Under the pieces are notes generated by a model. It made no database searches. It was not told the DNA's origin and was given only the letters and a program-made list of their open reading frames with translations. Positions 34,091-44,776 of a DNA stretch of 64,000 bases are shown one piece after another. Both the position numbers and the translations under genes were made by a program. This DNA is from Siphonodentalium dalli (Eukaryota; Mollusca; Scaphopoda; Gadilida; Siphonodentaliidae), in contig CP136062.1 in assembly GCA_032622095.1 (NCBI GenBank), positions 130,465,282-130,529,281 on the forward strand, written 5' to 3'. Position 1 is the first letter of the stretch. Each line of letters opens with the position of its first letter.

Positions 34091-34319
34091 GCGTTACCAT
34101 TTCTGACTATGGTTTTCTTGTTTGTACTGTGTGACTGCTTCGTCGTATACCTAAGCGCGAAATAGATACCACAGCGTGTTCTTGTGGAGGTGTGACTATA
34201 ATTAAGTACGTGTGCACGTCTTTCCGCTCTAGTGAAGCTCCTGTAAAATTGTAGCCAGCCTTAGACTCGGCATTGCTCAACAACTGGTACAAGAACACCA
34301 TAGTCAGAAATGGTAACGC
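34091..34319. mobile_element. Small TIR element, 229 bp
   Basis: A 30-bp terminal inverted repeat with one mismatch: GCGTTACCATTTCTGACTAT at 34,091 and its complement ATAGTCAGAAATGGTAACGC ending at 34,319. There is no obvious target-site duplication and no reading frame. The right flank (CTCAAGATCATAT) is shared with 52,715-52,730, so the right end lies inside, or next to, a dispersed repeat. Confidence 0.55.
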
Positions 34320-34329
34320 GCTCAAGATC

Positions 34330-36140
34330 ATATATTATATACCCATGATTGTAATTATAGAATATAAAATATATTGGTTTCACGAATGACCATCTCATAG
34401 AATTAATCGCCTTGCACTTCTTGGCATCCGAATAACAATTGAAATTCCCAACTACTACCGGACTCGGCCTCCGGGTCGCCGTTCGACTTTTAATCCGTCC
34501 AAAAAATCCCATTCTATAAATAAAACGCTCATGTGCCCATTGTAATTAAGAAACAGCGAAACATTATACACGCGGAGCGCGGAATAATAATGTAACTGTC
34601 TCAGCGCTCAGAGACTCATGTGATTAAGTGCTATATAAATACTATCCATTGTTATTAGTATTCGACTTGGAATATAAATATAGCTTTGCTGCAATGCAGA
34701 GTCGTTTCAAATTATATGCATATAGGGGAAGACTATATGTGGGCATTTATTTTTACAAGGTTGACAGGACTGCACAAACAGCTACTATGTTGGAAACACA
34801 CCGCATAACCTTCATAACTTGTTAATATTATATATAACTGCAGAGGTGTGCTCCAACTCACATTTATTATTGTCCCAATACTTTGTGTATAAGCCACTTT
34901 GTCGAACAAAATGTACACAAAAGAACAGGAAACCATTAACAGGGGTGCAGAAGAAGCAAGTCTGTTGGGGAAACTTCGTAGAACCGTCTGGACGATTACT
35001 TGCTCCTGAATAATGTATGCCCTTTTATTGTATTGTATATGCATACAATGTGCTGTTAAAATAATGGCATGCCCTTTTATTAAATACGAGCTGGCACCTT
35101 TGCGTCCATTTCGGAGCACCAACCACTTTTGCCAAGTGCGACAAGTGCATATTAAGTGAACCCCAAGGGCATGTTCCCCGCGAACGTCACTGTCATAACG
35201 AGGCAACCATAACCGATGTGCACTGCATGTTTGGCAGCTGTGATTGCAAATTGCCTCTTAACAAACCAGAGAACTGATCGGACACAATTTTGTTACGCAG
35301 ATCAGTTGTGTGATTGGATAATTACCCGCGACCCCAGGCTATTGTCGGTGATGAAACGATGAAGCGTAAAAGTGCATGGCTGCATGTATCTCCACAGGAC
35401 ATTGTACATGCTGAGATTGAACACTTCTGACTTCACTGTTAGCTAAAGTATCTACGGACATCTGATTGACTTCATTGCCATAACTTTTTCGATAGTGATA
35501 TTAATATCATCTGTTCGGGGCTAGAAAATCAAATCTGCGAATGTGATATGATAGCGAAGAACATGCACTCAAATTCTAAACTTAGTTTTCCTTTGAAAAT
35601 TGCGGGAAATATCTGCTGACGCATCATTGACGATTTTGTTAAAGTATATGATATCACATGCATGTTTGTTCCAAATGTAGTAGAAACCAAATTTATTTAG
35701 GCCTTGAAACAAGTTGCCAATACAGCAACTGTCGAAAATGTACAAATTTCTGTATGTATATATAAACAACACAATCGGTTCTCCTGGTATAACCCCACCA
35801 TCCAGTCCTGTCATAGTTCGACCAATTGTTTTCCAACTGTTATGATAGTTGAAGCCTTTTAGCTTCTTAATTTGTTGGGCCTCTTGTTTCGTGTTTCACA
35901 AGTACACGTAAATAGTGCACAAATAAATAGAACATTTCTAAATAGTCAAACTTGGTCCTTATATTCCGAGATGTTGCCGATTTTATAATCCATATATACA
36001 AAGTCATGATTCTGTTATAGGTTTTCTTTTTTCTTTTTAAAATACGATAAAACTCGCAACTGGCGGAGTCAAAATAACAAATAAGTATTGCACCACGTTC
36101 TCTCTATTAGCGGCTAGTTTATTCCCATGATATTTAAATG
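34330..36140. other. Long non-coding stretch
   Basis: The longest open frame (157 codons, minus strand, 34,733-35,206) is Leu/Ile/Cys rich and has no recognisable domain. Overlapping plus-strand frames of 64-65 codons make a coding call insecure. No repeat partners were noted. Confidence 0.35.
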
Positions 36141-36142
36141 TT

Positions 36143-36552
36143 GAGCCCATCACGAATTGCTTAAACGTCCGTGGCGGTTTGGGGCCTCCAATAATATATG
36201 GTAGAAATTGGCTGTTCCGCAGGGATAACAATATAACATATAACAATAAACACCTAAAAAAGTAAGTTCGCCTTGATAGTTTCGAGGTTATCTTTATATA
36301 TAGTAATCATATATTGCAATGAAACATTGGTAAGATAATCTCTTTAACGAGCCCATCACGAATTGCTTAAAAGTCCGCGGCGGTTTGGGGTCTCAAATAA
36401 TATATGGTAGAATTTGCCGGTTCCGCAGGATCACAATATAACACATAACGATAAACACCTAAAAAAATAAGTTCCCCTTCATAATTTAGAGGTTATCTTC
36501 ATATGTAGTAATCATATTGCAATGGAACTTTGGTAAGATAATCTCTTCAACG
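36143..36552 (+). repeat. Two-unit tandem duplication, 206-bp period
   Basis: GAGCCCATCACGAATTGCTT begins both units (36,143 and 36,349). GGCGGTTTGGGG, ATAATATATGGTAGAA and ATAAACACCTAAAAAA repeat in order, as does TTGGTAAGATAATCTCTT. Highly similar, so relatively recent. Confidence 0.85.
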
Positions 36553-36595
36553 TGAACATATCTTATAACTAATGATATAGTGCGTGGCTGCCTGA

Positions 36596-37102
36596 ATGAA
36601 AACGGTGTCCCTAACTATCGTGAAATGGGGTTACATGCGGAACTCAGCTGTTCTTCGCGTGAGTCGTTACGTTTTCTATCCTCATAACGCTTTTGTAACT
36701 TTTGAATTGAGTGCTACCATCGCATCAGCGTTGATCACCCAAGCAAAGCTCCATGCAGTGTTCGATCCCCTGCTACGCAAGACATACCGCTGCCAGTCCA
36801 TACGCAGAATGAGAGCAAATGACTCATTATTTTATTTGAGACTTTTGTATATGTTACAATTCATTCCGCATTATTCTGAGAAACTGAACTCTCCATATTC
36901 ATTTGAAAATTGTCTAGATCAAGCTAGAAAAATTGTAACTGACAAAACACTTCAATAAAAAGTTATAGATTTAATTAAGAAAATCCACATGCCAGCAACG
37001 GTCAGACATAGCGTAGCGAGGGGACTGAACTTTGTTTTGCAGCTTCCACCCAAGCATGCCATCACTCAATGCGTTGTCATTAACTCGCTTTATCAGTCAT
37101 AA
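36596..37102 (+). pseudogene. Unidentified open segment with one internal stop
   Basis: A 120-codon frame runs from ATG 36,596 to TAA 36,956. The same frame then continues open and compositionally similar to TAA at 37,100. The first part contains ITQAKLHAVFDPLLRKTYR and ends DQARKIVTDKTLQ; the second contains KVIDLIKKIHMPATVRHS and LQLPPKHAITQC. No family is recognised. It follows the 206-bp tandem duplication and has no neighbours that suggest a role. It could be a decayed gene or a transposon piece, or a chance opening. Confidence 0.2.
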
Positions 37103-37246
37103 CATACTGAATATAGATGTACAATTTCCCCGATAATCAGTCTCAGGATTCGTGAGATACAGTGTAATATATCGGAGAGGACGAACTCGAAACCCCAGTT
37201 GCAGTTATAGAATTTTAAATCTTGCGGATATTTATAAGAACTCATT

Positions 37247-37425
37247 TAAGCTGCTTTCACAGGCCTGTGGCTGACACATGCGGCCAATGCATGCGGCTAT
37301 CGGGTTGGACTCAACGTTTCAGACCATACATACATGCGGCTGGCGCAGTTAAACGCATCCATGCAATTTCAAAAAGTTTTGAAATCGGTTGCGTTTAACT
37401 GCGTCAGATCTGTGAAAGCAGCTTT
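37247..37425. mobile_element. Palindromic MITE-like element, about 178 bp
   Basis: The terminal inverted repeat AAGCTGCTTTCACAG (37,248) faces CTGTGAAAGCAGCTT (ending 37,424). An inner pair GCGCAGTTAAACGCATCC and GGTTGCGTTTAACTGCGTC strengthens the foldback. No reading frame. The superfamily is not determined. Confidence 0.6.
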
Positions 37426-37429
37426 ATAT

Positions 37430-38150
37430 GTTTTCAAAAATATTCTGCGTTGATGAGTTTTGATATCTATCTTTCCAAATTGCTTACACTTAATGTGGGG
37501 GCTCAAACGAGCCATGTCGTTTGATATGCTTTGACACGAGCATGTTGAATATTGCATGAAGCTAATAAGAAGTTATGTTCCGTTGTTCCAGTGGTTCGGT
37601 GCTTGTGCACTTTACCGAATTCGGTATCTATAATTAACAAACAAGACAAGCATTCAAATATTCACACGCAACCAATCAATCAATCAAGCAATCATGCAAT
37701 ACTTATTTACATCGATAAGAGTCGATTATCAGAATGGAAATCAACCTTTCCCTTGGGAAAATATTGCTTCTGGGTATCATATTCGCAGGGCCAGCATTGT
37801 AATTTCGTATATACACTGAGTCGCTTCGGCGAAATTGATAGATTATCATGAATAATATTGATAGCCTTTAGCAGCTGATGCGGTGATTGGGGTCCACATA
37901 TTAAGTTCAGCTCGGTCTGCCAGAGCTACTAATTATAGTATATAGTTACATACTCATTTCTCGATTCCTGTTGACAATCGAGTGAAAATTGATACACCAT
38001 TCCATCAACTGAATGCATATGATATGCTGTCAAGAAGACACGAATAGGCAACATCCAAGTGTTTCGAACCTGGACACATTGTCGACAAGAAACCAGATTT
38101 ATATTTCACCGGGTTTACTCTGTTTCCTTCTTAATTATAGACACGAACTG
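37430..38150. other. Intergenic, nothing recognised
   Basis: Short CAATCAAT-type repeats near 37,665-37,690. No gene or element was identified. Confidence 0.35.
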
Positions 38151-38154
38151 AGTT

Positions 38155-39093
38155 GCTTGTAGAGACGGTCCGGGTTTCGTTTGGTGCCATTTTGCCTGGT
38201 TTGATATGGACAAACCATGCAATGTGTTGTTTCACATCATTGGGGGAAATCGACCACTAAATGTGCAATATAAATTGCGTGGTTTCGAACCCCGACATAT
38301 CAGTCACTCAGTATTTAAGCCTGATATCACTTCTTCTATAATTTCCTCTTTCCTGTAACTTTTATTATATAGTACCATGTATAGTACCATGTAGGCCCAT
38401 TAATTCCTTATCCTATATCTGATGACTGTTGGACGTGAACATTAAGCAAGTTGTATCACTTTTATTTCACCAATCAACACCAATCACTTAATACTTTATC
38501 ACATGTTCTGTCTATGTGTTTGCTTGTTACTTTGTTTGTCCAGATTACTCTACCTATGAAGGTGATGATTGTCGATAAACTGATCTATCTATCTAAGCTG
38601 GATCTGAGTTGAGGGACACCGATCGCTAAGAAATGATAATTTGTTCACATACGAAGCAATGAACATATCACACTGAGTCAGTGCATCCATCCATTTTGAT
38701 ATAACTAATCACTGACGAATGAACTGATGTGTCAAATTCTTCTCATTTGTTATGCCGAGTCAATTTGTCTCGGTCCGTATATATCGCCCACTGAAATCAC
38801 TCATTTATGTTTCTTCAAGTGGCAAACACTATTGCATGTCTCAAATTGGCGAAGAATGTCAATGCAATATACGTTACGTCATTTTTGGGTATTGTCTTCT
38901 CAGTAAATTTACATTTCATATGGTACATTTTCCCGGATATCCACCCATGTTTAATAAAATTGTCAGTTTATATTGCACATTTAGTAGTCGATTTCCGCCC
39001 TCCAAGGAAGTGAAACAACACGTTGCATGGTTTATCCATATCACACTTGGCAAAATGGCACCAAACGAAAACCGGACCGTCTCTACAAGTAAC
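38155..39093. repeat. Inverted repeat pair, arms about 120-130 bp
   Basis: 38,155-38,274 is complementary to 38,967-39,091. The shared arm text includes GTAGAGACGGTCCGG, CGTTTGGTGCCATTTTG, ATGGA-AAACCATGCAA, GTGTTGTTTCAC and CTAAATGTGCAATATAAA. The spacer is about 690 bp with no recognised gene. The right arm ends about 30 bp before the TTAA of MITE copy A. Confidence 0.7.
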
Positions 39094-39122
39094 CCAGATC
39101 GTGTCTATAACCTCTGGGGGAA

Positions 39123-39560
39123 TTAAAGGTACGGTTGGCCTTGGCGGTGGGTATCCTGTGAAAATATTTCCACCCGTCAAAAACCGCCACAAACAGAAAG
39201 AACATCAAAATGTAGACAGACTTTGTCCGTATATAAATAAGAAATATCCCATAAACTGTATGTTGTTCTCATATGTTTAACCATTGTTATGTAAACAAAA
39301 GCATAAAAAGTTCCTGATATGGAACTAATAAAGAGCGGTTATGCCATTTATGTGTGATTAGCCAGTAGCATTGTGCTGTCCTCTGCAACCCAATCAGACT
39401 CTTGCTTAGGTAAAATATAGTAGGTATTTATGATAACATGCTGTTTACGCGATGGTCATGGTATATATGAACGAAACTGTATGCGTTATAATGTTTTTTC
39501 TGTTTACGGTGTTTGGAACAATATGAATATTTTCGACAATTAAGGCCTCACGTGCCTTAA
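39123..39560 (-). mobile_element. TTAA MITE family, copy A (internally deleted)
   Basis: TTAA at 39,123 and 39,557. It reads as the reverse of copies B-D: AAAGGTACGGTTGGCCTTGG, GGCGGTGGGTATCCTGTGAA, GTAGACAGACTTTGTCCGTA, then ATAAAGAGCGGTTATGCC and TTTCTGTTTACGGTGTTTGG, ending CCTCACGTGCC. At 438 bp it is about 65 bp shorter than B-D, because the segment containing the first AGAGCGTT box is missing. It shares its right TTAA with copy B. Confidence 0.85.
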
Positions 39561-40066
39561 AGGCACGGTTGGCCTTAATTGTCAAAAATATTCATATTTT
39601 TCCAAACACCGTAAACAGAAAAACATTAAAACGCATACAGTTTCGTTCATATATACCATGACCATCGCGTACATAGCATGCTATCATAAAGACCTACTAT
39701 ATTCTACTATATTTTACCTAAACAAGAGCCTGATTGTGTTACAGAACACAGCACAATGCTACTGGCTGATCACACACAAATGGCATAAACGCTCTTTATT
39801 AGTCCCATATCAGGAATTCACCAACAAGAACGCTCTTTATGTTTACCATCATAATATAAACAAACACAAGAAAAGTAACTTTTTATGTTTTTGTTTACAT
39901 AACAATGGTCAAACATATGACAATAACATACTGTTTATGTGATATTTCTTATTTGTATACGGACAAAGTCTGTCTAAATTTTGATGTTCTTTCTGTTTGT
40001 GGCGGTATTTGACGGGTGGAAATATTTTCGCAGGATACCCACCGCCAAGGCCAACCGTACCTTTAA
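39557..40066 (+). mobile_element. TTAA MITE family, copy B
   Basis: TTAA at 39,557 and 40,063. Starts AAAGGCACGGTTGGCCTTAA, then TATTCATATTTTTCCAAACA, CATAAACGCTCTTTATTAG, GAACGCTCTTTATGTTTACC and GACGGGTGGAAATATTTTCG, and ends GGCCAACCGTACCTTTAA. Joined head to head with copy A. No transposase; the TTAA flanks and TIRs suggest piggyBac-type mobilisation in trans, which is an inference. Confidence 0.9.
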
Positions 40067-40069
40067 ACG

Positions 40070-41752
40070 ATTGCATGCATGGATGCCGACAGTGTGGTAT
40101 TTTAGTTTTCTTCAATAAGCAAACCTGTTTGGATGTCTAACGTACCAAAGCATTATATACGCTACGTCGTTTTATGGCATTATGTTTGCAGTAAATTTCA
40201 TATGTCTAAACCTTTTGTTCATTGTCCGGATGACACCAACATGGGTTATTTATAAATTTTGACTATAACCTGCAATACCTCTATACTCAGTGATGAACGA
40301 GATTTCGACTTCCTCACGATCTCAGCAAAAATATTGTATTCAACATGTGTTAATTGTTGAGAAGCCGATGGTCAAAATAATAAATGATGGGTCTGGTTTG
40401 TAATGGCAGGAACTGCTCAAATTATATTACATCGTTAGAAAAATCACTGGGAAATGTTAGTTACACACCTGTACAGCATATATAATCTATAAAATCTCCA
40501 GACATACGGCTACTCAAATAATTATGTTTTGAGTACTGATATATCAGTATAGCTGATAACAATTTTCTTAACTTCGTTATAAAGCTAGTATCGATGTATG
40601 TGGACTATATCGTGACTTTCCAGATATCTAATTTCAGGTTATATAATTGGATCCCGCTAAAAAAGTTAATATAAAGGTAATCACCATATGTTAACCGCGC
40701 ATACACCTAGCCACTGTGATAGTTTGTCGTATTTATAAATTTCCACTAATGTTTCCAACGATGTATATTATTTGGCCAGTTTCTACCGCAACAAACCAGA
40801 CCCGCCATAGCATTTTCATAACTGAATGCCCTCCAATAAGTAGTCATGGTAATTAAATTACAACGTTCAGCTAATAGTTTGAACAAACAACTTCTTGGTG
40901 TTTATTGAAATTATTAGCTTGAACAACTTAACACCAAAGCCATGCCTGTCATATGATTGTAGTAATGCACACCTGTAAAATAAAGAGTACTTATGGGGGT
41001 ATACAATAAGTAGCCGAAGGGTGGTATGTGCAAATAACTGTTCCGTTTCACAAAGTCTACCAGATAAACTATTATACCCGGTTAATTTTAAACAATTATG
41101 TTCGTGAGTAGTTACTCGCTTGATTTCCATTGATCATTTGTTTGAACGTTCCGCTAATAAATTGACCGAACAGCCTCAAACAACATTACAATAATGTCCT
41201 TGTTTTGTATTACTGTCTGTCGCTATATATAGTAAGTGAACATCTCTAAACAAAACTTTAAAGATAATTTCATTATATACATTGGAACTGAATGGAAGAA
41301 TCAAATAAACCAATTGAATGTGTAGCGAACTGTTCCGCAGTGCAGCGTGTCCACTTCTATAATACAAACTTTCACAGAACTCATTCGAATACCGTCACCG
41401 ACTATAGGCTATATGTCCATTATAAATGAGGAGTTTTTATTTTTATGACAGCATAATTAAATTTGCAACTGTACTAGTATTTTGCATTCCAGAAAGATAA
41501 CAAATACATGATTTGAGCTGGCCATGCATGCTCACACAGCGTCGGTCTCTTCGCTTGACCAGTCCAGCATAATGTCCTGCCATAAATAGGCACTTATATA
41601 CACATTCTAGATAGTGTAAACAATTAAATGAAAATAAATAAAATTTTAAACTGACTACACTGTAGATAGATCTAAATTGTATACGAAAATTAATAACATT
41701 TGCACGTGCGTGATTGTGTGACTGTATATATGAATTGTATGTATGTTATTAT
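40070..41752. other. Intergenic; diverged local duplications
   Basis: No gene. 40,136-40,260 resembles 38,850-38,975 (ATATACG-TACGTC, CAGTAAATTTCAT). 41,094-41,165 and 41,285-41,345 resemble 42,385-42,510 and 42,640-42,690 (CAATTATGTTC, TTGATCATTTGT, GAACTGTTCC), so the neighbourhood has undergone old duplication. Confidence 0.4.
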
Positions 41753-42302
41753 TATCCATCCCTTAACTAACACCATTTCCGATTGGGCAAAAGCCGCCAC
41801 GTGATAGTCCTGGAAAAAGTCATATTGGACTCCCGAAAGTCATATTGGACTCCCGACTGTACAATATCACTTTTTATTGGACTCCGTGACGTCAGGAATT
41901 CATTCTATTGCGAAATGTGATGCGCGCGCAACACTGATGGATTTTAGCAGACGTTTCACTTCCGCATTGAGTTTTTTTTCTCACTTCCGTGTTTACTTTT
42001 CCAAATCATACTTTCTGATGATCAAAATACAGGCTTTTATAGAGAATTAAGTGCCGACAAATACCAAAAATAACCACAAAAGTTTTATTCCCAAAATTTG
42101 GATAAACATACAGATGGATAATAAAAAATGTCATTATACAATGTTGTGTACAGTATGAGTTTTCCTTGTACTCGTCCAGGTTGTGGTGAAAAGTCATATT
42201 GGACTCGAGACTGGCGTGTCTCGTCCAATATGACTTTTCACCACAACCTGGACTCGTACAAGAAAAACACATACTGTACACAACATTGTATAATAACTTT
42301 AT
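41753..42302 (-). mobile_element. Hairpin-plus-tail element, copy 2
   Basis: The inverted counterpart of 15,003-15,568. On the minus strand it starts ATAAAGTTATTATACAATG at 42,302 and ends GTTAAGGGATGGATA at 41,753. The hairpin arms are 42,130-42,212 and 42,216-42,297. The motif GTCATATTGGACTC occurs at 41,818, 41,838 and 42,191, with an inverted GTCCAATATGAC at 42,223 and a TATTGGACTCC variant at 41,874. Open frames on both strands are palindrome translations. Confidence 0.8.
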
Positions 42303-42673
42303 ATTCTTTTTCTAAAATGTCTTATGTATGTTATGCGATACAGATGATGATGAAGATGATGATCCAAATCCGATTGCTTTCAAACAATTATGTTCACGAC
42401 ATCCAATGTCATTGGAATAAAAATAACATTATGTTACTATTGATATCTTAATAATAGCAGTTGCGTAGTTACGTTATTTCAATTGATCATTTGTATGAAT
42501 GTTCAGGTAATAATATAAGCAAACAATCTTATGTTTCTAACTGAAATTTTCTACATTTAAGTCTTTTTTTTCTGCTTTTAGCAACTGAACATCCCTCAAT
42601 GAAGAAAGGAGCACTCCATTGTATATATTTTTATAACTGAGGTGGAAAACCAATTCAGTAACCAACGTGCTGA

Positions 42674-43015
42674 ATGTGGAACGGACTGTTCCACAGAAAG
42701 TCCGTTGCCACGTCTATCAGACAACCGTCAGGCTATGTTGCTTTCAAAAACAATTATGGTTACGATGTACCATGTCAATGCAATAAAAAACAGTGTTACC
42801 TTCGGACAACTGAACAATCTTATCCTACAACAGAATGGATCCTTTTACTGAATCGCGATGGAACTATCAACGGACCTTCCAGAGAAACACATCCATCCGT
42901 AAAAACGACAGCGTTCAGTTTAATAACTCGGGACGTATCGAGCGATTCCTCGTTGAGTGGAGCGGAGGAATACACACGAAGGCGCTCCAATAGATACCAG
43001 TGTAATCTTCTATAG
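42674..43015 (+). CDS. Open segment, faint FGF-like resemblance
   Basis: 113 codons from ATG 42,674 (immediately after an in-frame TGA) to TAG 43,013. The middle reads CQCNKKQCYLRTTEQSY and EWILLLNRDGTINGPSRETH, followed by an AFSLITRDVSS segment. The order Cys-Tyr-x-Arg-Thr, hydrophobic strand, Asp-Gly-Thr-[IV]-x-Gly, Pro, then Phe-x-Leu-x-x-x-x-Val recalls the first strands of the FGF beta-trefoil, a secreted growth-factor fold. There is no signal peptide, the second half of the fold is absent, and the C-terminus (GAEEYTRRRSNRYQCNLL) does not fit. It could be a chance frame; the assignment is weak. Confidence 0.2.
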   Translation: MWNGLFHRKSVATSIRQPSGYVAFKNNYGYDVPCQCNKKQCYLRTTEQSYPTTEWILLLNRDGTINGPSRETHPSVKTTAFSLITRDVSSDSSLSGAEEYTRRRSNRYQCNLL

Positions 43016-43197
43016 AAAGCTAGTATCCGTTGTCTTGTGTGGAGTGAACCCGCTATTCAATTCGGCCAATATTTACTGCTTCACTAATTGATATTATAGC
43101 GGGGATGTATTTAATGCCCACGCACTCAAGAATCTCAGCACTTTCATCACGAATGGCCAACTTTGTGCGAGGTGACTGTGACCTGTGGGCATTGTGA

Positions 43198-43443
43198 CAT
43201 GTGTGTAGCTGTGTTTGCTATGGCCATTTGACACCGCTTGTTCGTGCAAAGCGTTCGGCTTCAGGCCTTCTCCGGTGCAGACAAGTGAAAAATTACTTTG
43301 TTTGCACCGCATGCAGAAAGTCTCAGATTGAAAGCATTGCAAGAATGGCTGTTGTTATTGCAATTATCTGCATGTACCTTGGATACTTGATACTGATGCT
43401 AGTTGACATCGTTGTTGAAAATGAGATAGTGTTTATGATCTAG
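43198..43443 (+). CDS. Cys-rich segment plus one membrane helix, TMEM9-like by eye
   Basis: The frame is open from 43,198 (after TGA 43,195) to TAG at 43,441, with no ATG at the start. It encodes CSCVCYGHLTPLVRAKR, then NYFVCTACRKSQIESIARM and a hydrophobic helix AVVIAIICMYLGYLILMLVD, and ends ENEIVFMI. A C-x2-C motif, a short charged linker and one helix ending Leu-Val-[DE] resemble the region around the membrane helix of TMEM9-family lysosomal proteins. A start, signal peptide and cytoplasmic tail are missing, so it would have to be an exon or a relic. Supported only by this short match. Confidence 0.2.
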   Translation, partial: HVCSCVCYGHLTPLVRAKRSASGLLRCRQVKNYFVCTACRKSQIESIARMAVVIAIICMYLGYLILMLVDIVVENEIVFMI

Positions 43444-43545
43444 TTGGGGAAAAACACCGAAAAATCTTTAGTTAATGGTTCACTGTCCACAGATATAATT
43501 AATATCTCGATGTTTCCTATATATATAACTGAAAAAGTGTAATAA

Positions 43546-43850
43546 ACCATTTATAGTCTATGTATGTATATATACCGCCGCAGAATATTGAATTACGGAG
43601 AAAACATCGTGGCTTTTTTTCCTATCACCCCCACTATGAAACGCCAATTAATCAAATTGTTTTCATAACATGTGCCTGCCCATAGTTTCGTTTGAACCAT
43701 TTATAGTCTATGTATATGTATATATACCGCCGCAGAATATTGAATTACTGAGAAAACATCGTGGCTTTTTTCCTATCACCCCCACTATGAAACGCCAATT
43801 AATCAAATTGTTTTCATAACATGTGCCTGCCCACTGTCTTCGTTTGAGGT
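43546..43850 (+). repeat. Two-unit tandem duplication, 150-bp period
   Basis: ACCATTTATAGTCTATGTAT begins units at 43,546 and 43,696. Each continues with TATATACCGCCGCAGAATAT, ACATCGTGGCTTTTTT, CCCCCACTATGAAACGCC and TAACATGTGCCTGCCCA. Nearly identical, so recent. Confidence 0.9.
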
Positions 43851-44273
43851 GTCACTGCACGCCAAACATATATCAAGTGTTCCAACTGTTGCAGAATTCC
43901 AACCTATGGTTGGGAAATTTCAAACACAGTTTATTACGGATGGCTGATTAGCCGGAATGCGAAGATACAAATTGTCGATGTCGAGTAATTTTTGTACAGT
44001 TTTCAAGCAAATGTATCAAATAAATGTTATAGCATATGCATACTATTCCCATATAAGCATTAAGTTATTGTATAGTCACTAGTCAGAGAGTGGCTTGAGT
44101 TTACACAACGTATCAACATAATTTTTTTAATGATGTGTGCCACGCGTTGACCAATCCACTATCCGTCTATCAATTTGATTTCGTCTTGTACACGGAAATC
44201 CGTAATTTAATTTATGCTCCAGTTATAAATTGAATTTATATTAAATTATTAACTTTGATTTTAAGATAACCTA
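43851..44273. other. Intergenic; trace of the 46-kb repeat
   Basis: 43,880-43,925 (TTCCAACCTATGGTTGGGAAATTTC, broken here as TTCCAACC and GGTTGGGAAATTTC) resembles the inverted core of the units at 46.3-46.95 kb. No gene. Confidence 0.4.
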
Positions 44274-44776
44274 TTAAAGGCACGTGAGGCCTTAATTGTC
44301 GAAAAATATTCATATTTGTTCCAAACACCGTAAACAGAAAAACATTAAAACGCATACAGTTTCGTTCATATATACCATGGCCATCGCGTAAACAGCATGT
44401 TATCATAAATACCTACTATATTTTACCTAAAGAAGGGCCTGATTGGGTTACAGATGACAGCACAATGCTACTGGCTAATCACACACAAATGGCATAAACG
44501 CTCTTTATTAGTTCCATATCAGGAATTCACAAACAAAGAACGCTCTTTATGTTTACCATCATAATATAAACAAACACCAGAAAAGTAACTTTTTATGCTT
44601 TTGTTTACATAACAATGGTTAAACATATGAGAATAACATACTGTTTATGCGATATTTCTTATTTATATACAGACAAAGTCTGTCTACGTTTTGATGTTCT
44701 TTCTGTTTGTGGCGGTTTTTGACGGGTGGAAATATTTTCACAGGATACCCACCGCCAAGGCCAACCGTACCTTTAA
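44274..44776 (+). mobile_element. TTAA MITE family, copy C
   Basis: TTAA at 44,274 and 44,773. Starts AAAGGCACGTGAGGCCTTAA, shares the whole interior with copies B and D, and ends CCGCCAAGGCCAACCGTACC then TTTAA. 503 bp, no reading frame. Confidence 0.9.

Noticed and set aside
34733..35206. 157-codon minus-strand frame
   Set aside because: No recognisable domain, no start context and no homologous repeat elsewhere in the window. Overlapping plus-strand frames are equally plausible, so it is noted only within the non-coding stretch.
43090..43200. BTB-like phrase in frames upstream of the membrane-helix segment
   Set aside because: The reading needs a frame switch within a few bases and the remainder of a BTB domain does not follow.
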